From Listeria swaminathanii (GTDB lineage: Bacteria; Bacillota; Bacilli; Lactobacillales; Listeriaceae): 64,000 nt of DNA. Below are positions 8,949 through 16,784 of the stretch, in pieces (within the stretch, counting starts at the first letter, position 1; every line of letters begins with the position of its first letter). The notes under the pieces were generated by a model. It searched no databases and was not told the origin of the DNA. It saw nothing but the letters and a program-made list of their open reading frames with translations. The DNA is taken from assembly GCF_014229645.1 (NCBI RefSeq), contig NZ_JAATOD010000001.1, forward strand, positions 496,001-560,000, given 5' to 3'. Made by a program: the position numbers and the translations under genes.

Positions 8949-9921
8949 TTTAGTATATAATGAACAATTAAAACTTTGGCGCAAAAAGCGACTCATTGTT
9001 ATTTTAGCGTTGGTGGCAATTATCGTAGCGATTTTCACGTATGCGCAATTCAGACAGCATCAAGAAGATGAAAAGCAAGCTGGGACAAGCGATTGGCATG
9101 TACAGACTCAGCAACAAATCGTCGACCTTGAAAATCGACTTGGCACAGGTCGGTTACCCGAAGAATATCAAAAATATTTCAAAGTGCTTGTCGGGCAACT
9201 ACAATATTATTTAGATAATGACATCAACCCAAATGCACCCGGAGCACCAACTTTCCTAAAAACATTCGTCGAAAATGGCATTAGTTTATTGTTTCCACTT
9301 TTTATCATGGTTATAGCAGCCGATTTAATCAGTGCTGAAACAAGTGCGGGAACGATGAAGTTCTTGCTGACAAGGCCTGTGAAGCGATGGCGGATTTTGA
9401 CGAGTAAGTATGTTTCGATGTTGCTCTCGATTTCCGCGATTATGGTGCTATCCGCCGTTATTGCCTATTTGATTTCTGGAATTGTCTTTGGCTACGGTGG
9501 CTGGGACGCGCCAGTTCTCACCGGATTTGGCATGAAAGATGGCGCCGTAACAACAACAGACGTGTACCAACTACCAGTTTGGCAACTACTGCTAATGGAA
9601 TTTGGACTCGCGTGGTTTGTCAGTGTCGTGGTCGGCGTGTTAACGATGTTTGTATCCGTACTCGTCCGCTCCACAGCCGCCGTAATGGGAATTATGCTCG
9701 CCTCACTTATTACCGGAACAATTTTAACGAACCTCGTCAGCTCTTGGCCGAGCGCGAAATATTTATTTATGGTCAATTTACAACTAACGAATTATTTAAA
9801 CGGCTCCAGCCCACCAGTCGAAGGAATGACATTAAGCTTCTCAATGCTCGTCTTAACCGCGTGGATGCTAGTCGCATTCGTTTTATCTTATTTTATTTTC
9901 ACCAAAAGAGATGTCTATTAA
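8941..9921 (+). CDS. ABC-2 type permease
   Basis: A 326-residue ABC-2 membrane subunit: an N-terminal membrane segment, an extracellular loop of about 80 residues, then five further segments including the conserved AGTMKFLLTRPVKRW region. It starts with TTG at 8941, 9 bases after GGGAGG, and overlaps the ATPase gene. With the ATPase it likely exports an antimicrobial or lipid-like compound; the upstream lipase may act on the same envelope material. Confidence 0.88.
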   Translation: MINLVYNEQLKLWRKKRLIVILALVAIIVAIFTYAQFRQHQEDEKQAGTSDWHVQTQQQIVDLENRLGTGRLPEEYQKYFKVLVGQLQYYLDNDINPNAPGAPTFLKTFVENGISLLFPLFIMVIAADLISAETSAGTMKFLLTRPVKRWRILTSKYVSMLLSISAIMVLSAVIAYLISGIVFGYGGWDAPVLTGFGMKDGAVTTTDVYQLPVWQLLLMEFGLAWFVSVVVGVLTMFVSVLVRSTAAVMGIMLASLITGTILTNLVSSWPSAKYLFMVNLQLTNYLNGSSPPVEGMTLSFSMLVLTAWMLVAFVLSYFIFTKRDVY

Positions 9922-9946
9922 AGAGCGCTTACCGGCGCTCTTTTTT
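9921..9946 (+). terminator. Intrinsic terminator after the ABC exporter operon
   Basis: Stem AGAGCGC / GCGCTCT with a 6-base loop and a six-T tail, starting on the permease stop codon. Confidence 0.88.
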
Positions 9947-9997
9947 GCGTTCAATAAAAGTTACTTACTTTTTGTGAGCATAAAACTTTTCTTTTGA

Positions 9998-10017
9998 ATA
10001 GTTTAGTTATAAACTAT
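9998..10017. promoter_or_regulatory. Operator-like dyad before the VOC/esterase operon
   Basis: ATAGTTT (9998-10004) and AAACTAT (10011-10017), perfect 7-base arms with a 6-base spacer, 31 bases before the first gene's ATG. Quinone-responsive MarR/DUF24 repressors (MhqR, YodB) of Bacillus bind dyads in front of related genes; this exact site has not been matched to either. Confidence 0.5.
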
Positions 10018-10047
10018 AGTTAGTAATCAAAAAGGAGGTACAAACAA

Positions 10048-10938
10048 ATGATTAAAGGAATTCATCACGTATCCGCGCTAACAAAATCTTTCAGCGAAAA
10101 TCATCATTTTTATTCAGAAATATTAGGGCTACGGCTCGTGAAAAATACAGTCAACCAAGACAACATCCATATGCGCCACCTATTTTACGGTGATTACATC
10201 GGTTCACCCGGGACTTTACTGACATTTTTCGAAGTGCCTCGCATCGGCTCAAGCTACGACGAACGCGCCTTTTTCGGCAAAATCACCCTAGGCATACCAA
10301 CAGACACAAGCTCTTACTGGGAAAAAAGGCTAAACGATTTTGCGATTTCTTTTCAAAAAGACGGCCAGACTTTAACCTTACAAGATCCTGACACAATGGG
10401 CATCATCCTAACGGAAATACCAGCTACCAATTCTAACCCAACCATCCACACCGATATCCCGGCCGAAAAACAACTTGTTCGGATTATCGGCGCTGATTAT
10501 TACGTGCCAGACCCGGCCGCGACCAGCCAGTTTTTCACGAATCTTTTTGGGTTAGAAAGTCAGAATGGGGTATTAGTAGATAAGAGTGAGATGAGTTTTG
10601 CGAAACTGCATGCGACCACATCAGACAAAAAATCCCGCACAGGCCGCGGAACCATTGATCATATTGCTTATACTTTAGAAACGAAAGAAGCCGTCGATGA
10701 ACTGCACGATTTAGCCGTTCGAAACAATTTAAAAATAGAAGAATTTGTTGACCGTGAGTATTTTAAAAGTTTATATATTCGTGAGCCAAGTGGGCTGAGA
10801 ATTGAATTCGCAAGTGCTGGCCCCGGTTTTACTATCGACGAGCCACTCGAAACAATGGGCGAAAGACTAGCCTTACCAAGCTTTTTAGAAGAAAAAAGAA
10901 CAGAAATTGAAACTTATTTTGGAGGAGATTTATCATGA
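10048..10938 (+). CDS. VOC-family ring-cleaving dioxygenase-like protein (MhqO/MhqA-like)
   Basis: A 296-residue protein of two vicinal-oxygen-chelate modules. Metal-type residues appear in GIHHVSALT at the start, in DHIAYTLE near residue 208 and in a Glu of RIEFASAGPG near 250. The family includes Bacillus MhqA/MhqE/MhqO, glyoxalase/dioxygenase proteins induced by quinones. It overlaps the next, paralogous gene by four bases. The next four genes (VOC, VOC, esterase, flavin-reductase-like) resemble the Bacillus mhq genes in content, so catechol or quinone detoxification is the likely role. Confidence 0.85.
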   Translation: MIKGIHHVSALTKSFSENHHFYSEILGLRLVKNTVNQDNIHMRHLFYGDYIGSPGTLLTFFEVPRIGSSYDERAFFGKITLGIPTDTSSYWEKRLNDFAISFQKDGQTLTLQDPDTMGIILTEIPATNSNPTIHTDIPAEKQLVRIIGADYYVPDPAATSQFFTNLFGLESQNGVLVDKSEMSFAKLHATTSDKKSRTGRGTIDHIAYTLETKEAVDELHDLAVRNNLKIEEFVDREYFKSLYIREPSGLRIEFASAGPGFTIDEPLETMGERLALPSFLEEKRTEIETYFGGDLS

Positions 10939-11894
10939 TTAAAGATTTAAAAGGAATTCACCATGTAACTGCAATGACAAGTAGCGCCGAGAAAAATTAC
11001 GCATTTTTTACAGAAGTTTTAGGAATGCGCTTAGTGAAAAAAACCGTCAACCAAGACGATATTCATACGTATCATTTATTTTTCGCCGATGACAAAGGTT
11101 CTGCGGGAACAGATATGACATTTTTTGACTTCCCTAATTTACCAAAAGGGCGCCACGGAACAGATAGTATTTCACGTGTAGCTTTCCGTGTACCTAGTGA
11201 TGCGGCGCTGGAATATTGGCTTGATCGTTTTGAACAATTAGAAGTTCCTCACGGCGAAATCAAAACTTTATTCGGCAAAAAATATCTAACATTCCAAGAT
11301 TTTGATGACCAACAATTACAACTGATTTCCGACGAAAATAACGAAGGCGTAGCTGCGGGAACCCCGTGGAAAAACGGCCCAGTTCCAGAAAAATATGCAA
11401 TTTATGGCTTAGGACCAGTCTTTTTAACCGTTGTTTCTTTGAAAAATATGGAGGCAATTTTGCAAACTATTTTTGGCTTTAGAAAAGTGGCCGAAGAAGA
11501 TGGACTTCATTTATACGAGGTTGGCGAAGGTGGAAACGGGGCACAAGTGATTGTCGAAGAGCGTACGGACATTCCTGCTGCGATGCAAGGTTACGGCGGC
11601 GTTCACCACGTGGCTTTCCGAGTAGAAGACCACGAGGAGTTACAAAAATGGATTGATCGCATGAATACAATCGAAGCGCCCAATTCTGGTTATGTAAACC
11701 GCTTCTACTTTGAATCTTTATACGTACCTGTTTCGGAACGGATTTTGTTTGAATTTGCGACAGATGGCCCGGGCTTTGCGAGCGACGAACCATACGAAAC
11801 CCTTGGTGAAAAATTAGCTTTACCACCATTTTTAGAACCAAAACGCGCGGAAATTGAAAAAATGGTACGCCCAATTAATACGAAACGGAGCTGA
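10935..11894 (+). CDS. VOC-family ring-cleaving dioxygenase-like protein, tandem paralogue
   Basis: A 319-residue paralogue of the gene just upstream. Both share KGIHHV[ST]A at the start, LVK[KN]TVNQD[DN]I near residue 36, and a closing [EF]-[FE]ATDGPGF-like stretch. Metal-type positions: His in KGIHHV, His in GGVHHVAFRV near 220 and Glu in LFEFATDGPG. It starts with ATGA overlapping the previous stop, under a GGAGG site. Probably a duplicate with a different ring substrate. Confidence 0.85.
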   Translation: MIKDLKGIHHVTAMTSSAEKNYAFFTEVLGMRLVKKTVNQDDIHTYHLFFADDKGSAGTDMTFFDFPNLPKGRHGTDSISRVAFRVPSDAALEYWLDRFEQLEVPHGEIKTLFGKKYLTFQDFDDQQLQLISDENNEGVAAGTPWKNGPVPEKYAIYGLGPVFLTVVSLKNMEAILQTIFGFRKVAEEDGLHLYEVGEGGNGAQVIVEERTDIPAAMQGYGGVHHVAFRVEDHEELQKWIDRMNTIEAPNSGYVNRFYFESLYVPVSERILFEFATDGPGFASDEPYETLGEKLALPPFLEPKRAEIEKMVRPINTKRS

Positions 11895-11900
11895 TAGTCG

Positions 11901-12509
11901 ATGGAACATATTTTTATCCCAGCGAAAAATAAGGAATTAGCGCCATTATTACTACTTCACGGGACAGGCGGCGATGAAAAGTCGCTTGTCGAAGTAGCAG
12001 AATTTATCGCGGGTGATGCCGCTGTTTTATCATTGCGAGGAGATATTAAAGAAGGCGGAGCAAATCGATTTTTCAAAAGATTTCATGATGGCCGTTTAGA
12101 TTTAGAAGACTTGGAAAGTAAAACGGCAGAATTAATTGCAACGACGCGTGAACTTGCTGAAAAATACCAACTGGATTTTGAGCGAATTGTTGCGGTAGGC
12201 TATTCTAACGGTGCCAATATTGCTGCCAATGCGTTACTTCAAGCAGAGGATAGTTTCCATAAAGCGATTTTGTTTCACGCGATGCCAGCCGGGAATAAAC
12301 AATCCGAATTTTCGATTAGCCATCGTAGTGTATTTTTATCAGCTGGTTTAAATGATCCGTTAATTACGGCAAAAGCTTCCGAAGAACTAGTAGAAATCCT
12401 TGAAAAACGAGGTGCGAAAGTTGAAACAGTTTGGACGGCAGCGGGGCATTCACTTACCATGGAAGAACTGGAAGAAGCGAAAAAATGGTATCACAACAAC
12501 CAAAAATGA
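11901..12509 (+). CDS. Carboxylesterase/phospholipase-like hydrolase (MhqD-like)
   Basis: A 202-residue small alpha/beta hydrolase of the Abhydrolase_2 type. It opens with LLLLHGTGGDEKSL (oxyanion region), has nucleophile elbow GYSNGAN near residue 101, Asp in LNDPLI near 150 and His in AAGHSLT near 183. Related to Bacillus MhqD (YodD), which is coexpressed with a VOC protein in quinone stress. It starts 6 bases after the previous stop, in the same operon. Confidence 0.85.
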   Translation: MEHIFIPAKNKELAPLLLLHGTGGDEKSLVEVAEFIAGDAAVLSLRGDIKEGGANRFFKRFHDGRLDLEDLESKTAELIATTRELAEKYQLDFERIVAVGYSNGANIAANALLQAEDSFHKAILFHAMPAGNKQSEFSISHRSVFLSAGLNDPLITAKASEELVEILEKRGAKVETVWTAAGHSLTMEELEEAKKWYHNNQK

Positions 12510-12518
12510 GGTAAGTAG

Positions 12519-13139
12519 ATGACTATTTTCAAAAGTTCTGAGTTATCCAAAAAAGATAATTATAAATTTTTAACAGGAAGTATTATTCCTCGACCAATTG
12601 CTTTTGTAACAACGCTTGCTGAAGACGGGGTGACGGTTAACGCCGCCCCGTTCAGTTTTTTTAATGTCGTTTCGAGCGATCCTGCAATCGTTTCTATCGC
12701 AGTCCAACGCGCGGATGGTGAGCAAAAAGATACAGCGCGGAATGCGGCTTTCACGAAAGAACTGAATATCCATATTGTCAGCGAGGAATTTGTGGAAGAA
12801 ATGAATAAAACCGCCGCGCGCCTTGCTCCAGATGTGAGCGAAATAGATGATACGAACTTACATTTAGAGCCTGTTTTTGGAATGAAAACACCAAAGATTT
12901 CCGAAGCAAAAATTGTTCTTACTGCCAAATTGGAACAAATCATTCCGATAAAAAACGATGCAGGCGAGGTTGTTTCTGATTTGATTTTAGCGCGTATTGT
13001 GACATACGATTTTGCAGACGATGTGTTTGACCCAGAGCATCAGTACATTTTGCCAGAAAAGCTTGCGCCAGTTGCTCGTTTGGCGGGAAATGACTATGCA
13101 AAAATTGGGGAGATTTTCCGGATTGAACGACCAAATTAA
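12519..13139 (+). CDS. Flavin reductase-like FMN-binding protein
   Basis: A 206-residue split-barrel protein of the DIM6/NTAB flavin-reductase family: TGSIIPRPIAFVTTLAEDG near residue 20 and APFSFFNVVSSDPAIVSIAVQ near 45 are typical FMN-site segments. It is the last gene of the VOC/esterase operon, 9 bases after the esterase stop. It may supply reduced flavin or act directly on a quinone or ester product. No clear terminator lies before the hflX promoter region. Confidence 0.85.
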   Translation: MTIFKSSELSKKDNYKFLTGSIIPRPIAFVTTLAEDGVTVNAAPFSFFNVVSSDPAIVSIAVQRADGEQKDTARNAAFTKELNIHIVSEEFVEEMNKTAARLAPDVSEIDDTNLHLEPVFGMKTPKISEAKIVLTAKLEQIIPIKNDAGEVVSDLILARIVTYDFADDVFDPEHQYILPEKLAPVARLAGNDYAKIGEIFRIERPN

Positions 13140-13149
13140 CGAGAATTAG

Positions 13150-13178
13150 TTGCGAAACAACAGCCACCATGTTAAACT
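13150..13178 (+). promoter_or_regulatory. Sigma-A-type promoter for the hflX leader
   Basis: TTGCGA (13150-13155), 17-base spacer, TAAACT (13173-13178). Transcription would start near 13185, giving a leader of about 285 bases before hflX. Position is consistent with the leader peptide that starts at 13213. Confidence 0.6.
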
Positions 13179-13212
13179 AGGGGCATCTAAATTGAACGGA
13201 GGGTTGCCCATC

Positions 13213-13257
13213 ATGCGTTATATTAGACTACGTTTCCCAAAAAATCTATGCAACTAA
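13213..13257 (+). CDS. 14-residue leader peptide of hflX (RLR arrest-type)
   Basis: A complete small frame encodes MRYIRLRFPKNLCN and ends with TAA. CGGAGGG stands 9 bases before the ATG, as good a site as for most genes here. The core RLRFP matches the part of the ErmD leader peptide (MRLRFP...) known to stall ribosomes holding macrolides; an Arg-x-Arg motif is the general macrolide-arrest signature. It is followed by a hairpin-rich 200-base region and then hflX, a ribosome-rescue GTPase needed for macrolide and lincosamide tolerance in Listeria. I infer an antibiotic-sensing attenuator peptide. Confidence 0.8.
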   Translation: MRYIRLRFPKNLCN

Positions 13258-13468
13258 TTTAATAGTGCGGGAATATCCATGTTTATTTAGTATGGATAAC
13301 GGGATTGGTCTTGCGTGCATGTATGGCACCCAAAATAAATATGGGTAGAATGAAGGAGAAATCCGCTTCATTTGAAGGCAAGCTAGTATCTTTTTGATAC
13401 TGTTTTTGTGTTTTCAATCTACTCCAAACCCCTGACCGCGCTGAATCTATTTCAGGAGGTCCTTTTTT
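13258..13468 (+). promoter_or_regulatory. Attenuator region between leader peptide and hflX
   Basis: Several RNA hairpins are visible. TATCCAT (13274-13280) pairs with ATGGATA (13292-13298). AATGAAG / CTTCATT flank about 13349-13371. AGTATC (13385-13390) / GATACT (13396-13401) is followed by a T-rich run to 13414 and can act as a weak intrinsic terminator. CCTGA (13431-13435) pairs with TCAGG (13452-13456), which overlaps the hflX ribosome-binding site AGGAGG (13454-13459). The layout allows control by both premature termination and start-site masking, with ribosome stalling upstream as the switch. The folds were drawn by eye. Confidence 0.6.
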
Positions 13469-14725
13469 ATGGAGAAAAAAGTATTAATCGTTGGTATAAG
13501 CCAAAAACAAACAGATTTTGATTATTCAATGGAAGAATTAGCCAATTTAGCGGCTGCAAACAATATGGAAGTGGTAGGTGAAATCCGCCAAAATATCGAT
13601 CGTGAAAATCACGCAACCTATGTTGGAAAAGGGAAAGTGGATGAAATCAAAGGCCTGGCAGAAATGCAGGAAGCGAGTTTGATTATTTTTGACGATGAAC
13701 TTTCGCCGTCGCAAATCAGAAATTTAGAAGAAGCACTCGAACTAGATGTAATGGATAGAACGGGGCTAATACTTGCTATCTTTGCTAACCGAGCAAAAAC
13801 AAAAGAAGCCCAACTGCAAGTCCAAATCGCCAAATTAAAATATGAACTTCCACGGATTTTTGGACAAGGCGAAGATATGGACCAACAAAGCGGAAAAGGC
13901 GGACTTAGCAACCGTGGTTCTGGTGAAAAGAAAATCGAAACCGACCGCCGTACTATCAAAAATCAAATCCGTCATTTGCAAAAAGAGCTCGATATGCTCG
14001 TAGATGACCGTGAAGTACGTCGTCGCAAACGGAAGAAAAATGAAATTCCAGTTGTGTCGCTTGTTGGTTATACGAATGCGGGAAAATCCACGACAATGAA
14101 CGGTTTAGTACGTGCCTATAGCGAAACTGCCGAAAAACAAGTTTTTGAGAAAGATATGCTCTTTGCTACGCTTGAAACAAGTGTCCGCGAAATTGTGTTG
14201 CCGGATAACAAGCAATTTTTACTCACAGATACGGTTGGCTTTGTGAGCAAATTGCCGCATCAATTAGTGAAAGCATTCCGTTCTACACTAGAAGAAGCGC
14301 GCGATGCTGATTTGCTCATTCATGTGGTAGATTATTCGGATCCACATTATAAAACGATGATGAAAACCACGGAAGAAACGTTGAAAGCTGTTGGCGTGGA
14401 AGATGTTCCGGTTATTTATGCGTACAATAAAGCAGATTTGATAGAAGGCGAAACATACCCTAAACAAACGGAGAATACGATAGTCTTTTCCGCGCGGGAA
14501 GAAGAAAGTTTGGAATTTCTGACAGAGGTGATTCGTAAGGAATTATTCGCCAGCTATGAAAAAGCAACCTTTTTAATTCCGTTTGAAGCTGGACAAGTTG
14601 TTGCTTATTTGAACGACCATGCCGATGTTTTAGAAACCGAATACTTGGAAAATGGCACGCAGATTGTGGCTGAAGTAAGCCCAGCAGATTTACAAAAACT
14701 AGCCGCATACCACATAGCTGAGTAA
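13469..14725 (+). CDS. hflX: GTPase HflX, ribosome-splitting rescue factor
   Basis: A 418-residue HflX GTPase. The N-terminal HflX domain carries YVGKGKVDEIK near residue 50 and a helical linker with the GGLSNRGSGEKKIETDRR-type segment near 145-165. The G domain has G1 GYTNAGKST near 200, G3 DTVGFV near 253 and G4 NKAD near 320. HflX binds the 50S subunit and splits stalled ribosomes; in Listeria it contributes to tolerance of macrolides and lincosamides. Expression is probably set by the upstream leader peptide and hairpins. Start ATG lies 9 bases after AGGAGG. Confidence 0.96.
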   Translation: MEKKVLIVGISQKQTDFDYSMEELANLAAANNMEVVGEIRQNIDRENHATYVGKGKVDEIKGLAEMQEASLIIFDDELSPSQIRNLEEALELDVMDRTGLILAIFANRAKTKEAQLQVQIAKLKYELPRIFGQGEDMDQQSGKGGLSNRGSGEKKIETDRRTIKNQIRHLQKELDMLVDDREVRRRKRKKNEIPVVSLVGYTNAGKSTTMNGLVRAYSETAEKQVFEKDMLFATLETSVREIVLPDNKQFLLTDTVGFVSKLPHQLVKAFRSTLEEARDADLLIHVVDYSDPHYKTMMKTTEETLKAVGVEDVPVIYAYNKADLIEGETYPKQTENTIVFSAREEESLEFLTEVIRKELFASYEKATFLIPFEAGQVVAYLNDHADVLETEYLENGTQIVAEVSPADLQKLAAYHIAE

Positions 14726-14744
14726 AGCGAGTTCAAGCTGAATT

Positions 14745-14753
14745 TGCTATAAT
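14745..14753 (+). promoter_or_regulatory. Extended -10 promoter for the metallophosphoesterase gene
   Basis: TGCTATAAT, a TGn-extended perfect -10 hexamer, 39 bases before the ATG at 14792. No good -35 is present, as is common for extended -10 promoters. No terminator separates it from hflX, so read-through is also possible. Confidence 0.6.
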
Positions 14754-14791
14754 GAACCATACAGCAAAATTTAGTGAGGAGATTTCTAGCT

Positions 14792-15664
14792 ATGAAAAAA
14801 ACTGGATGGGGAATACTTGGCGCAGTTGCTGCTTTTACAGGGTATGCATACTGGTCAACCAAACATTTAACTGTAACAAATTACGAAATAGTATCTGATA
14901 AAATTCCGGCAGAATGGGACGGCGCGACATTTGTTCAGCTGTCCGATCTGCATAGTGCAAGTTTTGGTTTATATAATAATCCTTTGCTCAGTATCGTGAA
15001 TGAACTGGCTCCGGACGCCGTTTTTCTAACTGGAGATATGATTGATGGTGATGAGTCACCGATTGTAGCAATGGCTGCAGTGCGCAAATTGGCAAAAGAA
15101 TTTCCGGTCTTTTATGTGAGCGGAAACCATGAAGGCAGAAGCGCATTTTATGAAGATTTTAAAGCGGACATGGAAAAACATCACGTTGCTGTTCTAGAAA
15201 ATGAACGCTATTTTCTTAAAAAAGCTGGCGCCGCAATCATGGTAGCTGGCGTCCGAGATCCACGTTTTGTCAGAGATGAATGGGCTGATAAAGAATTGCC
15301 AAAACAAGAATGGGAAGAGGCTGCTTTAAAAGAAGGGCTAGATGAGGCGACCGCTAATTTGTCGCCGGATTATTTTACGATTCTACTTGCGCATCGTCCA
15401 GAGTTTTGGCCGCTTTACCAAGCCTATCCGGTAGATTTAGTTTTATCAGGTCATGCACACGGCGGCCAATTTAGACTTCCACTAACAGAAGGCCTTTTCG
15501 CACCAGGGCAAGGTTTAATGCCAAAATGGACAGCGGGCATTCATCGGGCCGGCGGGAAAGCGCTCATTGTTAGTCGTGGCTTAGGAAATGTAACGAAACT
15601 TCCACGCCTATTTAATGATCCAGAAATTATTCGGATTACACTTAAAGCAAAAGGGGATGCTTAG
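14792..15664 (+). CDS. Membrane-anchored metallophosphoesterase (YkuE-like)
   Basis: A 290-residue calcineurin-like phosphoesterase. An N-terminal hydrophobic segment (about residues 4-18) anchors it. Metal-site motifs: QLSDLHS near 50, TGDMIDGD near 84, SGNHEG near 115, LAHRPE near 205 and SGHAHGGQ near 225. Related YkuE-type proteins act on membrane-associated phospholipid or nucleotide-lipid substrates. The start at 14792 has GAGGAG 10 bases upstream; an upstream in-frame GTG overlaps that site. The next gene follows after 5 bases. Confidence 0.9.
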   Translation: MKKTGWGILGAVAAFTGYAYWSTKHLTVTNYEIVSDKIPAEWDGATFVQLSDLHSASFGLYNNPLLSIVNELAPDAVFLTGDMIDGDESPIVAMAAVRKLAKEFPVFYVSGNHEGRSAFYEDFKADMEKHHVAVLENERYFLKKAGAAIMVAGVRDPRFVRDEWADKELPKQEWEEAALKEGLDEATANLSPDYFTILLAHRPEFWPLYQAYPVDLVLSGHAHGGQFRLPLTEGLFAPGQGLMPKWTAGIHRAGGKALIVSRGLGNVTKLPRLFNDPEIIRITLKAKGDA

Positions 15665-15669
15665 GAAAA

Positions 15670-16659
15670 GTGATTTATTTAGATAATGAAGATGTGCTCG
15701 ATCAAGCGTACAACTTTGCAATGGAAGAATATGCGCTTCGTTCTTTAGACGAAAATGAAACGTATTTTATGTTTTATCGGATGAAGCCGACGATTATTGT
15801 GGGTAAAAATCAAAACACGCTAGAAGAAATCAATCATGGCTTTGTGAAAGAACATAATATCGATGTTTTGCGCCGTTTATCAGGTGGCGGGGCGGTTTAC
15901 AATGACGAAGGTAACATTAGTTTTAGCATGATTACAAAAGATGACGGAAATAGCTTTCAAAATTTCGCGAAGTTCACCGAGCCAGTGATTCGCGCGCTTC
16001 AAAATCTTGGGGTAAATGCAAAGCTTAGCGGCCGAAATGATATTGAAGTGGACGGCAAAAAAATCAGCGGCAATGCCCAATTTGCAACAAAAGGTCGACT
16101 TTATAGCCACGGGACTTTGCTATTTGATGTGGATTTGTCGATGCTTGAAAAAGCACTACAAGTCGATCCGCAGAAATATTTATCGAAAGGTGTTAAATCT
16201 GTACGCAGCCGAGTAACGACCATTCGTGAACATCTAGCGAACGATATGGATATTCTGGCGTTCAAGCAAATTTTGCTAGAATCTATATTTGAAACGACTG
16301 ATATACCACATTATACATTTACTGAAGCAGACAAACGCGGCATCGAGAAATTGCGTGCTGAGCGGTACAGGAATTGGGACTGGACTTACGGGAAATCGCC
16401 GAAAGCAACAATAAAACGCAAAAAAAGATTTCCAGCAGGAACCATTGAATTCCAACTAGCACTGCAAAAAGGCCAAGTGAAGGAAGCGACGATTTATGGC
16501 GACTTTTTCGGCACAGAAGATGTTTGTGAGCTCGTCGAAAAATTAATCGGTTGCCGTTTTGAACGCGAGGAAATGGATAAAGCCTGGGCAGACGTCGGTA
16601 CTAAAGCTTACTTCGGCAACATAGAAAAAGAAGCGATTTTAGCGATGTTATTTGAATAA
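15670..16659 (+). CDS. lplA2: Lipoate-protein ligase
   Basis: A 329-residue LplA-type ligase that attaches lipoate to E2 and H proteins through lipoyl-AMP. Visible: the RRLSGGGAVYND lipoate/ATP-site motif near residue 74, GRNDIEVDGKKISGNAQ near 120 with the catalytic-type lysine, SHGTLLFD, and a C-terminal accessory domain from about 255. Listeria has two such enzymes; by order this is the second (lmo0764, LplA2). It starts with GTG at 15670, directly behind the metallophosphoesterase, and ends at a terminator. Confidence 0.9.
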   Translation: MIYLDNEDVLDQAYNFAMEEYALRSLDENETYFMFYRMKPTIIVGKNQNTLEEINHGFVKEHNIDVLRRLSGGGAVYNDEGNISFSMITKDDGNSFQNFAKFTEPVIRALQNLGVNAKLSGRNDIEVDGKKISGNAQFATKGRLYSHGTLLFDVDLSMLEKALQVDPQKYLSKGVKSVRSRVTTIREHLANDMDILAFKQILLESIFETTDIPHYTFTEADKRGIEKLRAERYRNWDWTYGKSPKATIKRKKRFPAGTIEFQLALQKGQVKEATIYGDFFGTEDVCELVEKLIGCRFEREEMDKAWADVGTKAYFGNIEKEAILAMLFE

Positions 16660-16670
16660 AAAGTGTGAGA

Positions 16671-16704
16671 AAAAACTCTAAGAAGCGAATTCTTGGAGTT
16701 TTTT
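16671..16704 (+). terminator. Intrinsic terminator after the lipoate ligase
   Basis: Stem AAAACTCTAAGAA / TTCTTGGAGTTTT (one G-U) with a T tail. Confidence 0.88.
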
Positions 16705-16784
16705 CATGGAAATGATTATCAAGCTTTAATAAATCTAGAACTCGTGTTAAACTTAAAGTTAGAAAAAAAGGAAAAGGTGTAGAG

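Noticed and set aside
11479-11874. 131-codon minus-strand frame opposite a VOC gene
   Set aside because: Shadow frame of a well-supported gene with no ribosome site or family match.
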